This document shows, one piece after another, positions 1-6,021 of a stretch of 7,871 nt of DNA. The translations under genes were made by a program, and so were the position numbers. Position 1 is the stretch's first letter; each line of letters starts with the position of its first letter. The DNA is taken from assembly GCA_002361735.1 (NCBI GenBank), contig DETS01000123.1:1-7871 (forward strand). The letters run 5' to 3'. Below the pieces are notes generated by a model, which saw only the letters and a program-made list of their open reading frames with translations, did not search any database and had not been told where the DNA came from. Origin of the DNA: Lachnospiraceae bacterium UBA3282. GTDB taxonomy: Bacteria > Bacillota > Clostridia > Lachnospirales > Lachnospiraceae.

Positions 1-299
1 CAGGACGGACACATAATCACATCATATTTTAAGAGATCGATCTGCTCATATCTGGGGCGCAGATCAAGATCGCTCCCCGCCAACTTTGCTTTCCCGATTT
101 TGACGGTCCTCGCTTTAAACTCTCTATCGCAAAGCGGGCAGGTAAAGGATTTGTCAAAGAGGAAATCCTGCTCCTGCACCACGTGTGGCGCGGCTTCTCC
201 GCCTTCTCCGTCTTCCGCCTTTTTGGGGGTCTCATAGAGATCCATCCCTTCCAGATTACTCAGTCCAAACTGCTCTAACCCCGACAAAAGTCCTGCCAT
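1..299 (-). CDS. DUF2225 family protein, N-terminal part (cut by window edge)
   Basis: The first 99 codons of a protein that runs off the left end of the window. It starts MAGLLSGLEQFGLSNLEGMD, followed by a low-complexity acidic stretch (about residues 26-45) and then a CPLC motif at residues 54-57. A second motif, CPSC or CPSW (last codon incomplete), starts at 97. Between them lie FKARTVKIGKAKL and DLDLRPRYEQIDLLKYDVIMCP. This spacing and wording match, from memory, the start of DUF2225, a family with paired CxxC motifs suggesting a zinc-binding fold; its function is unknown. The ATG at 297-299 is chosen because GGAGG (308-312) lies 8 bases upstream. The gene sits 50 bases downstream of glnS, with a promoter-like sequence overlapping the glnS stop. 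An alternative minus-strand frame over 29-235 is a shadow. The family call is fairly sure; the function is not known. Confidence 0.85.
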   Translation of the reverse strand, partial: MAGLLSGLEQFGLSNLEGMDLYETPKKAEDGEGGEAAPHVVQEQDFLFDKSFTCPLCDREFKARTVKIGKAKLAGSDLDLRPRYEQIDLLKYDVIMCPS

Positions 300-341
300 T
301 TGTTTATCCTCCACCCTTATTCGTTCAATTATAGCCCTTCA

Positions 342-370
342 ATTATACACTATTTTTCTGATTTCGGCAA
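342..370 (-). promoter_or_regulatory. Putative promoter for the DUF2225 gene, inside the 3' end of glnS
   Basis: On the minus strand, TTGCCG (365-370; 4 of 6 matches to the -35 consensus) is followed after 17 bases by a perfect TATAAT (342-347). The start codon of the DUF2225 gene lies about 43 bases further on. A second TATAAT (328-333) lies 14 bases downstream inside a repeated TATAATTGAA. The -35 element is within the last glnS codons. No terminator is visible between the genes, so read-through from glnS is also possible. Confidence 0.5.
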
Positions 371-2020
371 TACATAGGAGCTCTTAAGTGACACAATTCT
401 GTTAAAAACGAGCTTTCCCGGCTTGGAATCCTTGCAATCCACACAGAAAAATCCCTGTCTGACAAACTGAAAACTCTCGTACGCCTTCGCATCCTTCACC
501 GACGGCTCGATCCGACAATCTTTTAAGACCTTAAGCGACTCGGGATTTAAGTTAAGACTGCCGTCCTCGTTATAGACACCCTTCTCCTCATCGATGATAT
601 TCTCATAAAGCCTAACCTCCGCCTGTACGGACTCCGCTGCGGACACCCAGTGAATGGTTCCCTTGACCTTTCGTCCGTCGGGGCTGTTCCCGCCCCTGGA
701 TGCCGGGTCATAGGTACAGTGCACCACCGTCACCTTTCCCGTCTCATCCTTTTCATACTCGGTGCATTTCACGAAGTAGGCACCCATGAGCCGCACCTCG
801 TTGCCCGGAAAAAGCCGGAAATACTTCTTCGGCGGTTCCTCCATAAAGTCCTCCCGCTCAATGTAGAGTTCTCTGCTAAACGGCACCTCGCGGGAACCGA
901 GGCTCTCGTTCTCCGGGTTATTCACCACGGGCAAAAGTTCGCTCTGTCCTTCGGGATAATTGTCTATGATTAGTTTGACCGGATCGGTCACTGCCATGAT
1001 CCGCGGACGCTTCAATTTCAGATCCTCCCTGATGCAATACTCCAGCATGGAATACTCTGCCGAGGAATTTGCCTTGGAGACTCCGCACAGATCTACAAAC
1101 AGTCGAATGGATTCCGGGGTAAAGCCGCGTCTTCTGAGAGCGGCGATAGACACCAGCCTCGGATCATCCCAACCGTCCACAATACCGTCTTCTACCAGTT
1201 TCTTGATATAGCGCTTACCGGTGACTACATTGGTCAAATACATTTTTGCAAACTCGATCTGCTTGGGCGGATGCGGATACTCCAACTCCGTCACCACCCA
1301 GTTATAGAGCGGTCTGTGATCTTCAAATTCCAAGGTACAGATGGAGTGCGTGATGCCTTCGATCGCGTCCTCGATCGGATGCGCGTAATCGTACATCGGA
1401 TAAATGCACCATTTGTCACCCGTATTCTGGTGAGACAAATGTGCCACCCGGTAAAGGATGGGATCGCGCATATTGATGTTAGGCGAGGACATATCGATCT
1501 TTGCTCTGAGCGTCTTTTCCCCGTCCGCGTATTTTCCTTCTTTCATTTCGGTAAAGAGCCGCAGATTTTCCTCCACACTGCGCTCTCTGTTGGGATCGTC
1601 TCTCCCCGGCTCCGTCAGAGTTCCGCGGTATTCCCGCATCTCGTCCGCCGTCAGGTCTGAGACATACGCCTTTCCCTTTTTGATCAGTTTGACCGCACCC
1701 TCGTACATCTCATCAAAATAATCGGAGGCAAAAAAGAGTCTGTCCTCAAAATCCGCTCCCAGCCACTTCACGTCAGCCTTGATGGACTCCACAAACTCGC
1801 TCTTTTCCTTGGTGGGGTTCGTGTCATCGAAGCGCATATTAAATTTGCCGCCGTACTGCGCCGCCAGTCCCGAATTTAAAAGAATGCTCTTGGCATGACC
1901 GATATGCAGATACCCGTTGGGTTCAGGCGGGAATCTGGTGTGCACCGTATCATAAACACCCTCCGCCAGATCCTTTTCGATGATCTGCTCGATAAAGTTC
2001 TTGGATTCTTTGGCTTCCAC
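350..2020 (-). CDS. glnS: Glutaminyl-tRNA synthetase (class I)
   Basis: It charges tRNA-Gln with glutamine using ATP, in the cytoplasm. The 556-residue length matches bacterial GlnRS (about 550). The class I HIGH motif is at residues 39-42 inside PPEPNGYLHIGHAKS, followed by MRFDDTNP (62-69). The tRNA/amino-acid recognition region has YPMYDYAHPIEDAIEGITHS (207-226) and LEFEDHRPLYNW (230-241). GWDDPRL is at 283-289. The C-terminal beta-barrel anticodon-binding part contains FSRELYIEREDF, GNEVRLMGAY, DGRKVKGTIHWVSA and VFNRIVSLK, as in Escherichia coli GlnRS. The KMSKS-equivalent loop reads VTGKR (266-270) rather than VMSKR; the catalytic lysine position is kept. The start is a GTG (2018-2020) with GAGGAG (2028-2033) 7 bases upstream. 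The stop is TAG. It is preceded by a hairpin (2049-2079) that may act on its leader. The enzyme call is certain. Confidence 0.98.
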   Translation of the reverse strand: MEAKESKNFIEQIIEKDLAEGVYDTVHTRFPPEPNGYLHIGHAKSILLNSGLAAQYGGKFNMRFDDTNPTKEKSEFVESIKADVKWLGADFEDRLFFASDYFDEMYEGAVKLIKKGKAYVSDLTADEMREYRGTLTEPGRDDPNRERSVEENLRLFTEMKEGKYADGEKTLRAKIDMSSPNINMRDPILYRVAHLSHQNTGDKWCIYPMYDYAHPIEDAIEGITHSICTLEFEDHRPLYNWVVTELEYPHPPKQIEFAKMYLTNVVTGKRYIKKLVEDGIVDGWDDPRLVSIAALRRRGFTPESIRLFVDLCGVSKANSSAEYSMLEYCIREDLKLKRPRIMAVTDPVKLIIDNYPEGQSELLPVVNNPENESLGSREVPFSRELYIEREDFMEEPPKKYFRLFPGNEVRLMGAYFVKCTEYEKDETGKVTVVHCTYDPASRGGNSPDGRKVKGTIHWVSAAESVQAEVRLYENIIDEEKGVYNEDGSLNLNPESLKVLKDCRIEPSVKDAKAYESFQFVRQGFFCVDCKDSKPGKLVFNRIVSLKSSYVLPKSEK

Positions 2021-2048
2021 TTTTTCTCTCCTCTATTGATTGACATAA

Positions 2049-2079
2049 GGGCAAAATCCCACCTTGTGGAATCTTGCCC
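2049..2079 (-). terminator. 13-bp hairpin in the leader of glnS (terminator or leader element)
   Basis: As minus-strand RNA, positions 2079-2067 pair with 2061-2049 over 13 base pairs with a 5-base loop (CAAGG). Two of the pairs are G-U. As plus-strand RNA these two would be A-C mismatches, so the structure belongs to the minus strand. It lies between the small hydrophobic ORF and glnS. The following bases (UUAUGUCAAU) are only weakly U-rich, so it may be a poor terminator for the upstream ORF or a glnS leader structure. The hairpin is clear; its role is uncertain. Confidence 0.5.
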
Positions 2080-2107
2080 CATCACCGTCTCTGCGTTTTA
2101 CCGCGTG

Positions 2108-2278
2108 TTAATCTTCCTCGTCATCCACTACCGCAGCAATCCCGGAAACCACCGAAGATACCACGGAAATCACGACAGGAATAATGACTGCCACAAAAAA
2201 ACCGCCCAATAACAATGTGAATCCCATAACAAATGCCCCCATTCCGAGACGTACTGGCGCCTCTTTCCTTCCTGACAC
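2108..2278 (-). CDS. Putative small hydrophobic membrane protein (56 aa)
   Basis: I do not recognise this protein. From the GTG at 2276-2278 it has a short basic N-terminus (SGRKEAPVR) and a long uncharged stretch, LGMGAFVMGFTLLLGGFFVA then IIPVVISVVSSVVSGIAAVV. This is enough for one long or two short membrane helices. It ends in an acidic tail, DDEED, and a TAA stop. The basic N-terminus and acidic C-terminus suggest an ordered membrane topology. The frame is open upstream to a TTG at 2303-2305. That start would lie almost at the expected transcription start of the promoter at 2311-2338, so the GTG is preferred, although its ribosome binding site (AGAGAAA) is poor. An ATG at residue 13 is another option. 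The gene stands alone between the DHH gene and glnS. It may be a real small membrane protein, or a chance open frame in an intergenic region. Confidence 0.5.
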   Translation of the reverse strand: MSGRKEAPVRLGMGAFVMGFTLLLGGFFVAVIIPVVISVVSSVVSGIAAVVDDEED

Positions 2279-2310
2279 TTTCTCTAACAAAAAAACACTG
2301 TACAAGAATA

Positions 2311-2338
2311 ATTATACACATTTTCAAAAAAACTGCAA
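2311..2338 (-). promoter_or_regulatory. Putative promoter upstream of the small ORF and glnS
   Basis: On the minus strand, TTGCAG (2333-2338) is separated by 16 bases from a perfect TATAAT (2311-2316), within GTGTATAATT. The same ten bases form the -10 region of the promoter before the DUF2225 gene (341-350). Transcription would begin near 2304 and could cover the small hydrophobic ORF and glnS. The -10 is strong and the -35 weak (3 of 6). Confidence 0.5.
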
Positions 2339-2379
2339 GACCCGACACGAAATCCCGGATCATCTGCATTGTTACAGAT
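2326..2379 (-). terminator. Putative terminator after the DHH phosphoesterase gene
   Basis: Two short hairpins follow the DHH stop codon on the minus strand. The first is AUCUGUA (2379-2373) pairing with UGCAGAU (2368-2362) around an ACAA loop. The second is GAUCCG (2361-2356) pairing with CGGGUC (2344-2339), followed 6 bases later by seven U residues (2332-2326). Both use a G-U pair that only works on the minus-strand RNA. The gap before the U run makes this a modest terminator. It overlaps the -35 of the next promoter. Confidence 0.4.
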
Positions 2380-2397
2380 TCGCCATAAAATCAGTTA

Positions 2398-3960
2398 TCA
2401 CTGTGGTTCTGGGGACAGTGTTTTCTTTTCCTCGTATGTCTTGAAGAAAATATCCCGTTCTACCACATAAATATCATGCTGATCGTCGTTTCGCACCGCC
2501 AGATAATCTCCGGGTTTCCCCAACATATACTTCTTCTCGTCCCAGGCGGTAAATACCTTGACTCTTTCAGTCAATTCTCTGGCATAAATCTGTCCGCCGC
2601 CGTTTGCAATACACATTTTTGCGTGATCGATCAGTTTCATGACCTCTCCCGTGGAACGATCATGTACCGTCGGTTCATACAACAAATCGCACTGGCTATG
2701 ATGTTCACATTCGTGATAGGGCTCCTGTGTTGCCTCATACGTTCTGGCAAAGCGCTCTCTGCGGTTCGGATATACCTCCCCTTTGATCCCCACCATAATG
2801 ATCAGATCTTCCTCCACCACCATATCCACATCCCCTTCCAGCGTACGGATCGTGATCGGGGTACCAAGCGGCAGCACATCCTTTGCTTCCACATAACCGA
2901 GCGGAATCCTCCTTTTTACATAGGAACTCATCTCTGTAAGATCGATCTCATATTGTTTCGCATAAATGATCTGACAATGATCGAAATAGTCATTGAGCCG
3001 TTCGCTGAAAAAAGCCTCCGAGTGAAGTGTCGGATAAGCGTCTTCATAGAGCGCCATATTGATGAAACCGCCCGCTTTCTCCCGGTGCCCGCCGCCGGAA
3101 CCGACTCCCTCCGCCAAAAATGCCGCCAGATCGTTGGCTTGTACCTCTTTCACACAACTGCGGACCGAGAATTTATAACCATCCATTGTCTCATTATAAA
3201 CGACACAGCAATAAACCTCCGCCACCTGAATCAGAAAATCGCTGATCAAGCCTAAAATATTCGGATCGCAGGGTTTTGACTTAATGATCGCATAGTGATA
3301 GTCATCATTATAAATATGGCGGATCATCGCCACCCCTGCCACTTCCATTTCCTGCAGGGATAGATTGGAATTACGGAACAAAGTGACCAGCGTCTTATCC
3401 ACGGGAACCGCCTCCCGCATATCCATGTCAAGCGGATTAAAGATTTCCGCAAACTGATTCGTATCCGTAAACAGACCATAGTATAAAGCTGTGCCCAGTC
3501 TACCGTCTTTGATCTCATAACCGGCTTTGCACAACAACTGCCATACCAGCGTAGAACAGCTCCCCACATGAGGATTGATCTCACTTAGCTGCGGCTGTAC
3601 CGTTTCGATCTGGTGATGGTCGATGACCGCCACCTGCTGCGCCGGGATCTTTACGACATTGCCTGCGCCATACTGACAGTCCACCGTGATCAAAAGTCCC
3701 GGCAGCTTCCCGCCCGGCTGTTCCTGCACATATGCCGCCGTATCTTCTATATGCGTGATGGGAATTTCCAAATGTTCCAACATCAACAACAGATTCGGCT
3801 TTTGTATCTTATTTTTGCCGCCATAAATCAGCTGCGCCCGCCTGCCCTTAGATTCAAAATAGCGGCAGAGTCCAAACCCTGCCGCTATAGCATCCGCATC
3901 CGGATTATCATGACACTGGATTGTGATCGGATCATATTCTGTCAGTTCGCTCAGTTTCAT
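2398..3960 (-). CDS. DHH/DHHA1 family phosphoesterase with a duplicated C-terminal module
   Basis: This is a 520-residue, probably cytoplasmic, metal-dependent phosphoesterase. DHH proteins of the NrnA/GdpP type hydrolyse short RNAs, pAp or linear/cyclic dinucleotides; the substrate here cannot be read from sequence. Metal-binding motifs visible are HDNPDADA (17-24), TVDCQ with D94, IDHHQ (113-117) and GLFTDTNQF with D166 (162-170). The DHHA1 substrate-binding motif GSGGGH ends at H292. NrnA-like enzymes usually end near residue 320. Here about 190 more residues follow, with two similar modules (about 347-410 and 459-511) ending RERFARTYE and ERDIFFKTYE, the second with PGDYL. A CxHHxxC cluster (418-424) lies between them. 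The ATG at 3958-3960 has GGAG 5 bases upstream. A TTG 30 bases earlier is less likely. It is the last gene of a three-gene operon, 47 bases after the small Cys protein. There is no membrane segment, unlike GdpP. Confidence 0.9.
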   Translation of the reverse strand: MKLSELTEYDPITIQCHDNPDADAIAAGFGLCRYFESKGRRAQLIYGGKNKIQKPNLLLMLEHLEIPITHIEDTAAYVQEQPGGKLPGLLITVDCQYGAGNVVKIPAQQVAVIDHHQIETVQPQLSEINPHVGSCSTLVWQLLCKAGYEIKDGRLGTALYYGLFTDTNQFAEIFNPLDMDMREAVPVDKTLVTLFRNSNLSLQEMEVAGVAMIRHIYNDDYHYAIIKSKPCDPNILGLISDFLIQVAEVYCCVVYNETMDGYKFSVRSCVKEVQANDLAAFLAEGVGSGGGHREKAGGFINMALYEDAYPTLHSEAFFSERLNDYFDHCQIIYAKQYEIDLTEMSSYVKRRIPLGYVEAKDVLPLGTPITIRTLEGDVDMVVEEDLIIMVGIKGEVYPNRRERFARTYEATQEPYHECEHHSQCDLLYEPTVHDRSTGEVMKLIDHAKMCIANGGGQIYARELTERVKVFTAWDEKKYMLGKPGDYLAVRNDDQHDIYVVERDIFFKTYEEKKTLSPEPQ

Positions 3961-4007
3961 ATTCTCTCCATTTTGTACATTTTGTCGCAATCACGCGTTT
4001 TCTTTTC

Positions 4008-4244
4008 CTATCCTCTGTCAGGTTCTCCCGCATTCATATCCGTATACATATCCAGAAGCCCCACCGTCTCCGAGGCAGGTCTCCCGTACATATTGCAGCA
4101 TTCGTGCGAGACGCTCTTTTGCTCCTCGCTCTGTTCGTCAAAATTGACGCTCATACGATACACACCCTGTGTGGATTCCGTATCCAGATGCCGCATGATC
4201 TCCTCGATCATCGCCTCGTCCCGATCCCTTTTCTCATCCATCAT
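4008..4244 (-). CDS. Small uncharacterised protein with a Cys-Cys pair (78 aa)
   Basis: I cannot assign a function. The protein is soluble, strongly charged at the N-terminus (MMDEKRDRDEAMIEEIMRHL, probably a short helix) and ends with HECCNMYGRPASETVGLLDM (residues 47-66) followed by YTDM and a loose tail. The C49-C50 pair next to H47 could bind a metal or be redox active. It could also be structural. An excellent ribosome binding site, AGGAGG (4251-4256), lies 6 bases before the first ATG and 9 before the second, so either may be used. The gene lies 47 bases after the membrane-protein gene and 47 bases before the DHH gene, with no terminator in either gap. Co-transcription of the three is therefore likely. 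The strong Shine-Dalgarno and operon position make it a convincing real gene despite its size. Confidence 0.8.
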   Translation of the reverse strand: MMDEKRDRDEAMIEEIMRHLDTESTQGVYRMSVNFDEQSEEQKSVSHECCNMYGRPASETVGLLDMYTDMNAGEPDRG

Positions 4245-4291
4245 TTACGTCCTCCTGCCTCAAATGAATGCAGAGAATGCCGTTTTTCACG

Positions 4292-5830
4292 TTACCATAA
4301 ATAGCTTCCCGCAATTTCCCATAAATAGCCGTATTCCTTATCTATTCTTTCAAGGATCCTGCTCCAATCCTCATCTCCCATAGCAAAGAGCGCCGTCTTC
4401 GGTTCCACATACTGCTTCACCTGCCCGGACAAAGGAGCCAGATCGATCTCACCCCTGACCAGCACAGCCTGCTCCCCATCTGCCAAAAGCCGAACTTCGT
4501 CAAGCTCCAGATCAAAGCTTTCTCCCCGTTTGACATGGGAAAAATCTCCCGCCGCTTCCAACGCAAACTCCGTTCCCCGGATATTGGCGGATGCTTTCGC
4601 CTGAAAGCTGTTTTTGGGTCCGTCGTAATCAAAATCCCCTTCCAACTTTACCGTATGCTTTACATCGTTTTGTAAAAAGCTGTATTTTGCTTCCGATTCC
4701 ATGCGGTATTCACCCTGCTCCAGACTGCGGACCAGCTGCCAGACGATTTCCTGCTCTCTGGCCGTCTCCGCTTCCTTATTGTCAAAGAAAATCCGTCCCT
4801 GCATTTTTTCCAGGCTGTTTTCCCCACCCAGAAAATAGATGTCACCATCGAGGCGAATGGCGCTCCTGCCAAGGGAAATCGGATGTTCAAAGCGGATACT
4901 CTCTATGGTATCCGTCTCGTCCATCTCCAGGAGAAAACTGATCTCCTCCGGACCGGTACCCGGATCAAAACAGCTCATGATCCCTAAAATGCTCTCACGG
5001 TACGATTGTGGAAAATGCAAATGATCGTTCAGATGATCGCTCAGGATCTGTCTGACCAACGCATTGAAAGAGCTGCCTTCAAAACTGATCCGATAAAGAT
5101 CCCGCCCCGCTTTTTCCATCGTCATATGCCGGCGGCAGTACTCTATCTCCATGGCATAGCGGTTCAGAAACGCCTTCCCTGCCCCCTCCTCATCCGTAAC
5201 ATACCAGGGCGCGGGAAACAGATCAATGGAAAAATCATCTCCCTGCGCCTCGCCGAAAAGCCAGTCGTCCGCCCACATGGAACGATTGTACTGCGCGAGC
5301 ACCCCCTCATTTTCCACATAGAGATCCTCCAAAAACAGCTCCGGCACCGAAAAACAGACATTCTCCCTGTCCGCATACACATCCACATGCCCAAACTCAT
5401 AGTTCATGAGGCTGAGAGCCGTTGAGGAAGACAGCTGTTTTTCCCTCATGTCCTTTTTATAATCCGTATCAACACCCAAGGTCACTTCACCCAGAAACGT
5501 ATCAAAGGTAACATTCAGCTTTGTATCCACTTCACTGCCTTCCGTAAAGAGCATCCGACAAAGCGCCTCCGTTCCCAATTTCTCATCCATGGGATTTTTC
5601 AACGCCTCCGCCTCCTTAGAAAGCTTCATAAAGCCCTTACCGATCCTGTAAGCTGCCGAATGCGTGTAGGAAAACCAAAAGATGCCTGCAATCAGCGTCA
5701 CTGCCGCGATTACACAGATCAGTATGATCAGATTCCTTTTCCTGTGATCGCGCTGCGGCAGATAAGGCTGCATCTGGGGACCCAGACGTCTTGCCGGCGG
5801 CATTTGCGGTTGTATTTGAAAGTGATCCAT
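4292..5830 (-). CDS. Single-pass membrane protein with large extracytoplasmic domain, unrecognised family
   Basis: A 512-residue protein of unknown function. The first 33 residues are Pro/Gln-rich and end in a basic cluster (QRDHRKRN). One hydrophobic helix follows (about 34-55, LIILICVIAAVTLIAGIFWF). There is no lipobox and no evident signal-peptidase site, so a type II anchor is expected, with residues 56-512 outside the cell. The outer part begins with a helical segment (GKGFMKLSKEAEAL). It then shows alternating beta-like stretches (VDTKLNVTFDTFLGEVTLGV, GHVDVYADRENVCFSVPELF), broadly like substrate-holding or lipoprotein-type beta folds in Firmicutes; this likeness is an impression only. 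It has no enzymatic motif that I can see. The ATG at 5828-5830 has AAGGA (5838-5842) 7 bases upstream. It is the first gene of the operon with the 78-residue Cys protein and the DHH phosphoesterase, and follows two terminators. Confidence 0.85.
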   Translation of the reverse strand: MDHFQIQPQMPPARRLGPQMQPYLPQRDHRKRNLIILICVIAAVTLIAGIFWFSYTHSAAYRIGKGFMKLSKEAEALKNPMDEKLGTEALCRMLFTEGSEVDTKLNVTFDTFLGEVTLGVDTDYKKDMREKQLSSSTALSLMNYEFGHVDVYADRENVCFSVPELFLEDLYVENEGVLAQYNRSMWADDWLFGEAQGDDFSIDLFPAPWYVTDEEGAGKAFLNRYAMEIEYCRRHMTMEKAGRDLYRISFEGSSFNALVRQILSDHLNDHLHFPQSYRESILGIMSCFDPGTGPEEISFLLEMDETDTIESIRFEHPISLGRSAIRLDGDIYFLGGENSLEKMQGRIFFDNKEAETAREQEIVWQLVRSLEQGEYRMESEAKYSFLQNDVKHTVKLEGDFDYDGPKNSFQAKASANIRGTEFALEAAGDFSHVKRGESFDLELDEVRLLADGEQAVLVRGEIDLAPLSGQVKQYVEPKTALFAMGDEDWSRILERIDKEYGYLWEIAGSYLW

Positions 5831-5863
5831 GTTCTGTTCCTTTTCTTTTTGTATTTTCTCTAT

Positions 5864-5893
5864 TTTATACTATCATATCTGCACAGAAAACAA
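5864..5893 (-). promoter_or_regulatory. Putative promoter of the membrane protein-DHH operon
   Basis: On the minus strand, TTGTTT (5888-5893) is followed by an 18-base spacer and TATAAA (5864-5869). An overlapping TATGAT (5873-5878) is an alternative -10. The region is very A/T-rich and lies between the etfA terminators and the ATG at 5830. The -35 overlaps the U tract of the second terminator. The assignment is weak and rests mainly on position. Confidence 0.35.
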
Positions 5894-5922
5894 AACAAAA
5901 ATCGTCGTTTCTAAGCAACGAT
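5886..5922 (-). terminator. Second intrinsic terminator after etfA
   Basis: As minus-strand RNA, AUCGUUG (5922-5916) pairs with CGACGAU (5907-5901), including one G-U pair. The top can extend by two A-U pairs beyond a mismatch. The stem is followed directly by UUUUUGUUUUGUUUU, a classic termination tract. It lies 18 bases beyond the first terminator and acts as a backup to insulate the next operon. Confidence 0.65.
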
Positions 5923-5939
5923 GCGCAAAGATTTCCTGG

Positions 5940-5992
5940 CTAAAAATACAAAAAGTGCGGAATCATCTGTTTTACAAACAATTCCACACTTT
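5940..5992 (-). terminator. Intrinsic terminator after etfA
   Basis: As minus-strand RNA, AAAGUGUGGAAU (5992-5981) pairs over 12 bases with AUUCCGCACUUU (5963-5952), with one G-U pair that would be a mismatch on the other strand. The 17-base loop can form a small inner stem (UGUUU/AAACA). The hairpin is followed by a U-rich tract reading UUGUAUUUUUA. It starts 29 bases after the etfA stop codon. Confidence 0.8.
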
Positions 5993-6021
5993 ATAGCATC
6001 TGTTTTCGTTTGTGCGACAGC

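Noticed and set aside
29..235. A 68-codon minus-strand frame at the left end
   Set aside because: The overlapping frame from 299 has a good ribosome binding site and the CxxC motifs of DUF2225, so this frame is its shadow.
2021..2107. A T-box riboswitch controlling glnS, suggested by AAGGTGG in the leader
   Set aside because: The T-box core (GGTGG followed by ACCGCG) is not present, the leader is too short for a Stem I specifier domain, and the GGTGG is part of the simple hairpin.
2476..3255. A 259-codon plus-strand open frame opposite the DHH gene
   Set aside because: It is antisense to a clear enzyme gene, has no ribosome binding site context and its composition (runs of His, Arg and Ile from reversed codons) is that of a shadow frame.
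3613..4383. A 256-codon plus-strand open frame across the DHH start and the small Cys protein gene
   Set aside because: It is antisense to two supported minus-strand genes and crosses their boundaries. The product resembles no family and is Cys/Ser/Ile-rich, as expected of a reversed frame.
5840..6021. A small RNA or riboswitch in the gap between etfA and the membrane-protein gene
   Set aside because: The structure there is explained by two intrinsic terminators and a short A/T-rich promoter region. No conserved aptamer-like core is visible.
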